Below are positions 57,815 to 64,000 of a stretch of 64,000 bases of DNA, piece after piece. The notes under the pieces are model-generated. The model did not search any database, was not told where the DNA came from, and was given only the letters and a program-made list of their open reading frames with translations. The stretch is taken from positions 1,302,001 through 1,366,000 of the forward strand of contig NZ_AP022568.1 in the NCBI RefSeq assembly GCF_010727605.1, written 5' to 3'. Source of the stretch: Mycobacterium simiae (GTDB lineage Bacteria; Actinomycetota; Actinomycetes; Mycobacteriales; Mycobacteriaceae). Every line of letters starts with the position of its first letter. The stretch's first letter is position 1. The translations under genes and the position numbers were made by a program.

Positions 57815-57902
57815 GGTGGACTCGCTTTTCGTGATGCGGAGATTCGTGGCAAGTAGCGCCGGGGGGAGGACGGGAGGGGCGGCTGTCGGTTGGGCAGACG
57901 GA
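56818..57902. mobile_element. IS481-type insertion sequence
   Basis: The left end is placed at TGTATGAGGCC (56818), a typical TGT terminus, immediately after the thiolase tail stop. The right end is uncertain within 57815-57902; I could not recognise a matching inverted repeat or target duplication there. It carries one transposase gene. Confidence 0.6.
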
Positions 57903-59351
57903 CTATGTGAACCACTCGTTGAGTGCGTGCTCTAGCCCGTTGGCGGCGCCATCGCCCGCCCAGGCGACGTAGCCGTCGGGTCGGACCAATACGGCTCTGG
58001 GGGCGGATACTTCACCGAACACCGGCAGCGTCCAGCTTTCAGCCGCCTGCGCGTGGACCACCGAGACACGGTGTGCCCAGCGAGTGACGTCAAGAGCCGG
58101 GGGCTGACCAAACGTCAGGAGTATCCCGCGGGCGCTGTGCAGCAGCGTGAACAGCCGAGTGTCGCCGTCGGGTGTGGTCAGGTCGAGGTCGGGCACTCGG
58201 AGCCCTAGTAGCGGATGCCCTGCGCCGAGGTCATAGCGGATGTCTAAGCCGCACATCATCGCGGCGATCCGCGTGCGTGGTTCGTCCATGGCGAGTAGTT
58301 CCGAGATCGTGTCGCGGAGTGCATCGATGCGTACGCCAGGGCTGTTGAGGGCCGTTTGGGCCAGGGTGTTGTGCAGCACGCGGGCGGCCACAGGATGCCG
58401 TTCGGCGTGGAAGGTGTCCAGGAGTCTGTCACTGGATGTGCCGTTGATGACTTGGCCCAGCTTCCACCCGAGGTTCACGGCGTCCTGGATTCCGGTGTTG
58501 AGGCCTTGCCCACCGATCGGGAAGTGGACGTGTGCAGCGTCGCCGGCAAGTAAGACGCGTCGGTCACGGTATGTAGCGGCCTGTCGGGTTGTGTCGGTGA
58601 ACCGGGAAATCCAAGTGGCACTGCGCAACCCGTAGTCGGTCCCGCGTGCCGCGATGAGCGCCTTGCTGATGTCGGCCAGAGTCGGGTCGTGGGTGTTCAC
58701 GATCTGGGGTTCGGTAACCATCACCCGGATGGTGTCTTCGCCGTCGAATTTGAAGAACGAGTGAAACTCGCCGTTGCGATGCAGGCCCCAGGGTGGCTCG
58801 TCGGTCAGCTCGACATCGGCGACCAGGCAGCTGGTCGACGGATCCCATCCGGGGAAGGAGATCCCGGATGTCTTGCGGATCAGGCTGCGGCCGCCGTCAC
58901 AGCCGACAAGGAAGGCACCCTGCCGACGTGTCCCGTCCGCCAGCGTGACCTCGACGCCGGAGGGGTCTTGGGTGAAACCGGCCACCTCGCACCGGTAGTG
59001 GATCGCGACGCCCAGCTCGGCGACCCACTCGGCGAGGATCATTTCGACGCGGTACTGCAACAGCGCCAGCCCGAAGTTGTATCGGGTCGGCAGGTCAGAC
59101 ACGTCGAAGAAGATGCCTGAGTAATGGCCGTTGTGGCCAACCACTCCCTCGGAGAGGAACCGATCGGCAATGCCGCGTTGGTCGAGCACCTCGATGGTTC
59201 GTGGCGTCATGCCCCCGGCGCGAGAACCCACCAGATCGCGATCGGTTCGCCGTTCGAACACCGCGACGTCGACGCCGGCCAGTGCCAGCTCACCGGCCAG
59301 CATCAACCCGGTCGGACCGGCACCGGCGATTAGCACCGCGTGTTCAGACAT
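57903..59351 (-). CDS. Class A FAD-dependent monooxygenase (rifampicin/tetracycline-hydroxylase-like)
   Basis: 482 residues. FAD-binding GAGPTGLMLAGELALAG (10-26) with VFERRTD, the DG motif GCDGGRSLIRK (near 160) and GDAAHVHFPIGGQGLNTGIQDAVNLGWKL (GD motif). A thioredoxin-like C-terminal domain follows. The layout is that of aromatic hydroxylases including RIFMO/Rox and TetX. A TetR gene lies divergently 89 nt away, the usual pairing for drug- or aromatic-inducible enzymes. Substrate unproven. Confidence 0.85.
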   Translation of the reverse strand: MSEHAVLIAGAGPTGLMLAGELALAGVDVAVFERRTDRDLVGSRAGGMTPRTIEVLDQRGIADRFLSEGVVGHNGHYSGIFFDVSDLPTRYNFGLALLQYRVEMILAEWVAELGVAIHYRCEVAGFTQDPSGVEVTLADGTRRQGAFLVGCDGGRSLIRKTSGISFPGWDPSTSCLVADVELTDEPPWGLHRNGEFHSFFKFDGEDTIRVMVTEPQIVNTHDPTLADISKALIAARGTDYGLRSATWISRFTDTTRQAATYRDRRVLLAGDAAHVHFPIGGQGLNTGIQDAVNLGWKLGQVINGTSSDRLLDTFHAERHPVAARVLHNTLAQTALNSPGVRIDALRDTISELLAMDEPRTRIAAMMCGLDIRYDLGAGHPLLGLRVPDLDLTTPDGDTRLFTLLHSARGILLTFGQPPALDVTRWAHRVSVVHAQAAESWTLPVFGEVSAPRAVLVRPDGYVAWAGDGAANGLEHALNEWFT

Positions 59352-59363
59352 TCACCCTCCCAC

Positions 59364-59386
59364 TCTGGTAAACAGTGTTTACCAGA
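59364..59386. promoter_or_regulatory. Perfect 23-bp palindromic operator (TetR)
   Basis: TCTGGTAAACA and its exact complement TGTTTACCAGA flank a single central G at 59375. It lies midway between the divergent monooxygenase (13 nt away) and TetR (54 nt away) starts, so one repressor dimer could block both promoters. Confidence 0.85.
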
Positions 59387-59440
59387 ACGTTAGGGGTGAC
59401 ACGCGGCAGCGTCAACACCAGCGATCTACGCTGATCAGCG

Positions 59441-60088
59441 ATGGTCAAACGTGGCTTAACTCGCGACTCGCTGGTGGCGCTGGCTCACCAGTACGTCGCC
59501 GACAACGGGCTTGATGCGCTGACCATGCGCCGACTGGCGGCCGAAGCAGATGTCACTCCGGGAGCGCTCTACAAGCACTTTCGTGACCGCCAAGACCTGA
59601 AACGAGCGATGGCAGATGCGATCTACGCCACGATCGACCTTTCCGACATCGACACTGCCCATCCATCGACCCAACAGGTGAAAGATTGCTGCCAACGAAT
59701 GCGACGAGCGATGCTGGCGTTTCGGGACGGCGGCCGCATCATCGCCGGCTCCTACGCGCCCTGGGCTGCCACACTCAACCTGTCCGCGACGCTGCGGACC
59801 CTGCTCCAGTCGGTGACCGTACCCACACACAGTCCAGGCCAGCTCGCAGCATTGTTACGGTCCTACACAACAGGATTCGTCATCGACGAACAGGCCTACC
59901 TCGAACTCAAAGAAACCCATGAGTGGGACGCACTCGTAGCGCAGATCGCTGACAACGGCCACCACCGGCCAGCTGACGCAGACGACCTGATCGCAATCCT
60001 CACCGGCGATCGCGACAAAAGATTCGACTTAGGGCTCGACATGATCCTCACCGGACTGGTTCGGTCCACCCTCACGCCATCGAACTGA
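59441..60088 (+). CDS. TetR-family repressor (TetR_C_1 type)
   Basis: 215 residues. Helix-turn-helix at the N-terminus (DALTMRRLAAEADVTPGALYKHFRDR, about 27-52). The C-terminal domain (MADAIYATIDLSDID..., YTTGFVIDEQAYLEL) matches the tetracycline-repressor-like class that senses polyketide-like drugs. It most likely binds the palindrome at 59364-59386 and regulates itself and the monooxygenase. Confidence 0.9.
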   Translation: MVKRGLTRDSLVALAHQYVADNGLDALTMRRLAAEADVTPGALYKHFRDRQDLKRAMADAIYATIDLSDIDTAHPSTQQVKDCCQRMRRAMLAFRDGGRIIAGSYAPWAATLNLSATLRTLLQSVTVPTHSPGQLAALLRSYTTGFVIDEQAYLELKETHEWDALVAQIADNGHHRPADADDLIAILTGDRDKRFDLGLDMILTGLVRSTLTPSN

Positions 60089-60172
60089 TCACGGCCCGGC
60101 CCGGACGATGCCCGTCAACAACGTCTTGTCCAGCAACAGCTAAGCCGCCCATAGGCGCACCGCCGAGACGAT

Positions 60173-60709
60173 TCAGAGCCAGCCGGTACGTGCCGCGGCT
60201 ACGGGCTCGGCCGGCTCGGGGGCCAACTGCCCGTCCCGCACCCCGTCGAGCATGCGTTTCACCGCGGCGACGATGTCCGGTGCCGCCGCGGCGAGACCGG
60301 CCTTGTCGGCTTCGCTGACATCATCGGGATTCACCCCTGCGCGGTCCAGCACAGCGGCCGGATCTGCCAACTGATCGGCCAGCCACGACACCGGATCGGC
60401 GGATAGTTCGGGGACGAAGTTGCGGCGCCCCGGCTCCCAGCCGTCGAACCGTGGGTGGTGATGAGCCCGGTCCAGCGTCCCCGGCGGACTCTCGGTCGAT
60501 CCGAACAGATCCACCCGCCACACGGGGCGATTGAACGCGATCGGGATGCCGGCGTAGATCGACCCGTGAGGCTCGGCCCGGTCGACAACGCGCAGTTCCA
60601 GCCGGACACCCCGTTCGGGAGTCTCCTGGCCTTCGTTCGGTGCCGGGTCGACGAAGAACATGTCCCCGACGACGACACCCAGGTTTTCGAATCCAAACGC
60701 AGCGAGCAT
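60173..60709 (-). CDS. Conserved mycobacterial hypothetical protein
   Basis: 178 residues. FGFENLGVVVGDMFFVDP opens the protein, followed by RGVRLELRVVDRAEP, RPVWRVDLFGSTES, DRAHHHPRFDGWEPGRR and LSADPVSWLADQLAD. These are conserved blocks of a mycobacterial protein that in M. tuberculosis lies close to desA3/Rv3230c. No enzymatic motif except the HHH cluster, which might bind metal. Gaps 60089-60172 and 60710-60877 show nothing. Confidence 0.7.
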   Translation of the reverse strand: MLAAFGFENLGVVVGDMFFVDPAPNEGQETPERGVRLELRVVDRAEPHGSIYAGIPIAFNRPVWRVDLFGSTESPPGTLDRAHHHPRFDGWEPGRRNFVPELSADPVSWLADQLADPAAVLDRAGVNPDDVSEADKAGLAAAAPDIVAAVKRMLDGVRDGQLAPEPAEPVAAARTGWL

Positions 60710-60877
60710 GTGTCCGAGAGTAGCCCTACGCGGGCCGCATTGCCTTGTCCGCCAAGCGCAGTGCGCCCGCTGCGTTAGCTGGTACGGCTAGCGATCCGAC
60801 GGACCGTCAGCCGATCGCGGACGATGCATCCATAATTTTCCGCGCGGCCGCGACGCTGGCCGTGTTCCGCGGACGAT

Positions 60878-62173
60878 CTAGGCCGCCAGCTTGGCGTCCT
60901 TGCGTGCACGCGCGGCTTTCTTCGTCGCGTGCCGGTCGCGGCGCCATCCTTGCACCGTGGCAATGGCGGTCTTGAGACCGCGCCGCCGACCGGTCAGCGG
61001 ATCCGCCCCCGCGAAACCGGGCTCCAGTCCGGCGAACATCCGCTCGCTGCGGGTCTCCGGCGCGTTATCGGAATCGTCGCGCAAATACTTGTTGGGCAGC
61101 GACAGCTTGGCCAGTGTGCGCCACGTCTTTCCGTACTGCACCAGCAAAGACCCTGTGGTGTAAGGCAAGTCGTACTTGTCACACACCTCGCGCACCCGCA
61201 CCGAAATCTCGTGCAGTCGGTTGCTGGGCAGATCCGGATACAGGTGATGCTCGATCTGATGGCACAGGTTGCCGCTCATGAACCGCAACGTCGGCCCGGC
61301 GTCGAAGTTGGCGCTACCCAACATCTGCCGCAAATACCACTGACCCTTGGTTTCGCCGACCAGATCGGTCTTGGTGAATTTCTCCGCGCCGTCCGGGAAA
61401 TGACCACAGAAGATCACCGCGTTCGCCCACACGTTGCGAATCACGTTGGCCAGCGCGTTGGCTCGCAGTGTCGACGTGTAGGTGGCGCCCGGCGACAACG
61501 ACGTCAACGCCGGAAATGCGAGATAGTCCTTGACCACCTGGCGTCCGGCTTTGCCGCCGAATTCCCGCAGCCGCATCCGAGCCGCATCCCGCTCCGTCGC
61601 GTCGCCGCGGAATATTTCACGAATTTCCAAATGTCGCAACGCTATTCCCCACTCGAAGGCGAGGGCCAGCAAGGCGTTGATCACCAGATTGAAGCTGTCG
61701 CGCCGCCTCCAGGGCTGGTCACGGGTGACCCGCACCATGTCGTAGCCGACGTCGTGGTCCATGTCGAGGATGTTGGTGTACTTGTGGTGCACGAAGTTGT
61801 GGGTGTGGCGCCAGTGCCGCGACGTGGAAAGCATGTCCCACTCCCAGGTGGAGGAGTGGATTTCCGGGTCGTTCATCCAGTCCCACTGGCCGTGCATGAC
61901 GTTGTGGCCGATCTCCATGTTCTCGATGATCTTGGCCACCGCGAGGGTCGCGGTACCGGCCCACCATGCCGAGCGCCGCGAACTCGCGGCCAGCAGCAGC
62001 CGGCCCGCCACTTCCAGCCCGCGTTGTACGGCGATCGCACGCCGGATGTAACGGGCGTCCCGCTCACCGCGTGACCCTTCGACGTCGCGGCGAATGGCGT
62101 CGAGTTCGACGGCCAGTCCTTCGATGTCGGCGGTCGTGAGGTGCGCGAACACGTCAACGTCGGTGATCGCCAT
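60878..62173 (-). CDS. desA3: DesA3-type membrane acyl-CoA desaturase, copy 1
   Basis: 431 residues from ATG 62173 (GAAGG upstream). Three histidine boxes: HNVMHGQ, HTHNFVHHK and CHQIEHHLYP coordinate the di-iron site; ALTSLSPGATYT and AVIFCGHFPDG lie in membrane-facing parts. In M. tuberculosis DesA3 makes oleoyl-CoA from stearoyl-CoA with the reductase Rv3230c. The C-terminus has a basic tail (KKAARARKDAKLAA). It is the downstream copy of two. Confidence 0.92.
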   Translation of the reverse strand: MAITDVDVFAHLTTADIEGLAVELDAIRRDVEGSRGERDARYIRRAIAVQRGLEVAGRLLLAASSRRSAWWAGTATLAVAKIIENMEIGHNVMHGQWDWMNDPEIHSSTWEWDMLSTSRHWRHTHNFVHHKYTNILDMDHDVGYDMVRVTRDQPWRRRDSFNLVINALLALAFEWGIALRHLEIREIFRGDATERDAARMRLREFGGKAGRQVVKDYLAFPALTSLSPGATYTSTLRANALANVIRNVWANAVIFCGHFPDGAEKFTKTDLVGETKGQWYLRQMLGSANFDAGPTLRFMSGNLCHQIEHHLYPDLPSNRLHEISVRVREVCDKYDLPYTTGSLLVQYGKTWRTLAKLSLPNKYLRDDSDNAPETRSERMFAGLEPGFAGADPLTGRRRGLKTAIATVQGWRRDRHATKKAARARKDAKLAA

Positions 62174-62277
62174 CGTTTTACCTTCCTGCACTGCAGCCAT
62201 TGACCGCAACACACGGTAACGACGATGCCATGAACACTTGTTGAGGACTAATTTAATTATCCGCGTCGGTCGCCGCG

Positions 62278-63549
62278 TTAGGCCGCAAGTTGCTCGGGTC
62301 GGCTCGTCGTGTGGGCGCGTCGCCACCCGCGAACGGCGGCGATCGCGGTCCTCAACCCGCGCCGACGCCCGGTGGCGGGGTCGGTGCCCGCGAACCCCGG
62401 CCCAAGCGGAGCAAACATCCGCTCGCTGCGGGTCTCCGGCGCGTTGTCGGCATCGTCGCGCAAGTACTTGTTGGGTAGCGACAGCTTGGCCAGTGTGCGC
62501 CACGTCTTTCCGTACTGCACCAGGAAAGACCCTGTGGTGTAAGGCAAATCGTACTTGTCACACACCTCGCGCACCCGCACCGAGATCTCGTGCAGTCGGT
62601 TGCTGGGCAGATCCGGATACAGGTGATGCTCGATCTGATGGCACAGGTTGCCGCTCATGAACCGCAACGTCGGCCCGGCGTCGAAGTTGGCGCTACCCAA
62701 CATCTGCCGCAAATACCACTGACCCTTGGTTTCGCCGACCATGTCGGTCTTGGTGAATTTCTCCGCGCCGTCCGGGAAATGGCCACAGAAGATCACCGCG
62801 TTGGCCCACACGCTGCGGATGACGTTGGCCAGCGCGTTGGCCTTCAACGTCGACGTGTAGGTCGCACCGGGCGACAACGACGTCAGGGCCGGGAACGCGA
62901 CATAGTCCTTGACCACCTGGCGCCCGGCCTTGCCGCCGAATTCCCGCAACCGGCGGCGGCGCTCGTCGCGGTCCAGCCGGCCCTTGATGATCTTGCCGAT
63001 CTCCAAGTGCTGCAGCGCAACTCCCCATTCGAAGCCAATGGCAAGCAAGGTGTTCCACAGCAAGTTGAGGGCGTTGTACCGGCGCCAACGCTGATCGCGG
63101 GTGACGCGAAGCATGCCGTAGCCGACGTCGTCGTCCATCCCGAGGATGTTCGTGTACTTGTGGTGCACAAAGTTGTGGGTGTAGCGCCAATGCTTCGACG
63201 ACCCGCTCATGTCCCACTCCCAGGTTGAGGAGTGGATCTCCGGATCGTTCATCCAGTCCCACTGGCCGTGCATGACGTTGTGGCCGATCTCCATGTTCTC
63301 GATGATCTTGGCCACGCCCAGGGTCACGGTTCCGGCCCACCATGCCGAGCGCCGCGAACTCGCGGCCAGCAGCAATCGTCCGGTCACCTCCAGCGCACGC
63401 TGCGTCGCGATGGTGCGACGAATGTAGCGCGCGTCCCGCTCGCCGCGGGAATCCTCCACGTCTTGGCGGATGGCATCCAGCTCAACGGCCAGGGCTTCGA
63501 TATCAGCGTCCGACAGATGCGCGAATGCATCGACGTCTGTGATCGCCAT
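62278..63549 (-). CDS. desA3: DesA3-type membrane acyl-CoA desaturase, copy 2
   Basis: 423 residues from ATG 63549 behind GGGAGGTGAG. Same histidine boxes as copy 1 (HNVMHGQ, HTHNFVHHK, CHQIEHHLYP). The copies are nearly identical in blocks (for example 62430-62800 against 61040-61420) and much less so elsewhere (62900-63130). It is nearest to the reductase gene and so is the likely original. Confidence 0.92.
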   Translation of the reverse strand: MAITDVDAFAHLSDADIEALAVELDAIRQDVEDSRGERDARYIRRTIATQRALEVTGRLLLAASSRRSAWWAGTVTLGVAKIIENMEIGHNVMHGQWDWMNDPEIHSSTWEWDMSGSSKHWRYTHNFVHHKYTNILGMDDDVGYGMLRVTRDQRWRRYNALNLLWNTLLAIGFEWGVALQHLEIGKIIKGRLDRDERRRRLREFGGKAGRQVVKDYVAFPALTSLSPGATYTSTLKANALANVIRSVWANAVIFCGHFPDGAEKFTKTDMVGETKGQWYLRQMLGSANFDAGPTLRFMSGNLCHQIEHHLYPDLPSNRLHEISVRVREVCDKYDLPYTTGSFLVQYGKTWRTLAKLSLPNKYLRDDADNAPETRSERMFAPLGPGFAGTDPATGRRRGLRTAIAAVRGWRRAHTTSRPEQLAA

Positions 63550-63597
63550 CGTTCTCACCTCCCGGCGTTTCGATCTGCGGTCAATACCTACGCTATC

Positions 63598-63621
63598 GTA
63601 ACCTACGACTCCGTAGGTTAC
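63598..63621. promoter_or_regulatory. Inverted repeat operator upstream of desA3 copy 2
   Basis: GTAACCTACG and CGTAGGTTAC form a perfect 10-bp inverted repeat separated by 4 nt. An overlapping second pair, GGTTAC...GTAACC, ends at 63632, and another CCTACG lies at 63587. The site is between the reductase stop and the desaturase start, suggesting an internal, regulated promoter (TetR-type operator likely). Confidence 0.65.
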
Positions 63622-63634
63622 CTAGGAGTAACCT

Positions 63635-64000
63635 TTAAATGTCGAGCACACAATCGCCGGACGCGGCCGATACGCACGTCTGCACTCGACTGCCCGGCTC
63701 GTGTTCCTGCCCCGTGCGCAGGTCCCGGACGTGGCCTTCCACCAGGGGTACCACGCACGACTGGCAGATACCCATCCGGCAGCCGAACGGCATCTGCACC
63801 CCGGCGCCCTCCCCCGCGTCCATCAGGGACGTGGCGGCATCGGCGGCCACCGTACGTCCACTTCGTGCAAACGTCACGGCGCCGCCCGTTCCGGCCGGCG
63901 CGGCCTTGGCCACCGCGAACCGCTCGAGGTGCAGCCGGTCGCTGAGGTTGGCGCTCGCCCACACCTTCTCGGCCTGCGCGAGCATGCCCTCCGGACCGCA
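63635..64000 (-). CDS. Flavin/ferredoxin reductase partner of DesA3 (Rv3230c-like), 3' part
   Basis: The frame runs off the window (CGPEG precedes MLAQAEKVW). The visible 121 residues hold the end of a ferredoxin reductase NAD domain ([12 protein letters not shown]) and a C-terminal plant-type [2Fe-2S] ferredoxin domain, CRMGICQSC followed by QTCVS. It passes electrons from NADPH to the DesA3 desaturase. About the last third of the gene is seen. Confidence 0.9.
   Translation of the reverse strand, partial: CGPEGMLAQAEKVWASANLSDRLHLERFAVAKAAPAGTGGAVTFARSGRTVAADAATSLMDAGEGAGVQMPFGCRMGICQSCVVPLVEGHVRDLRTGQEHEPGSRVQTCVSAASGDCVLDI

Overview
The window is chromosomal DNA of a nontuberculous Mycobacterium, probably a slow grower. 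Gene order follows the M. tuberculosis Rv3197-Rv3230c segment almost gene for gene: a UbiB-like kinase, whiB7, uvrD2, mrx1, nudC, a K+ channel, adnB/adnA, lipV, an alkyltransferase-like protein, moeZ, sigH/rshA, pdtaS, whiB1, aroA, rsgA and desA3. GC is high, starts are often GTG or TTG, and neighbouring genes commonly overlap by 1-4 nt. Gene names rest on recognised motifs and remembered orthologues; no database search was run.

Layout. 1-33.2 kb is conserved backbone: DNA repair motors (UvrD2, AdnAB), redox and stress control (WhiB7 with an attenuated leader, Mrx1, SigH/RshA, WhiB1), sulfur carrier activation (MoeZ), menaquinone-type chorismate chemistry (EntC) and small conserved proteins, including the 24-residue ribosomal protein bL37. 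33.2-39.5 kb is an accessory lipid-type block (mycolate-methyltransferase-like, HdeD, FAD oxidoreductase, two dehydrogenases, a secreted peptide) where M. tuberculosis has Rv3225c. 39.6-42.7 kb returns to backbone (SRAP/HMCES, aroA, rsgA).

42.6-60.1 kb is a mosaic island. A regulator/thiolase pair ends in a thiolase gene whose 3' tail recurs downstream: an internally deleted fragment at 45.67 kb and two nearly identical 207-nt tails at 47.97 and 56.61 kb. I read this as serial integration into the thiolase 3' end, each arrival supplying a new tail, as the e14 element does in E. coli icd. The inner element (44.2-47.97 kb) carries a membrane-anchored beta-helical protein. The outer element (47.97-56.61 kb) carries a predicted HEPN ribonuclease, a divergent partner, and a phage head-only module (HNH, terminase, portal, scaffold, capsid, adaptor, stopper) without tail, lysis, repressor or integrase genes. 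Terminase and capsid are frameshifted, so it looks like a decaying phage satellite or capsid-only prophage. An IS481-type insertion sequence and a TetR/FAD-monooxygenase pair with a perfect palindromic operator follow.

60.1-64 kb resumes a lipid theme: a conserved hypothetical gene, two tandem desA3-type desaturases with patchy near-identity, and the end of their ferredoxin reductase partner, cut by the window edge.
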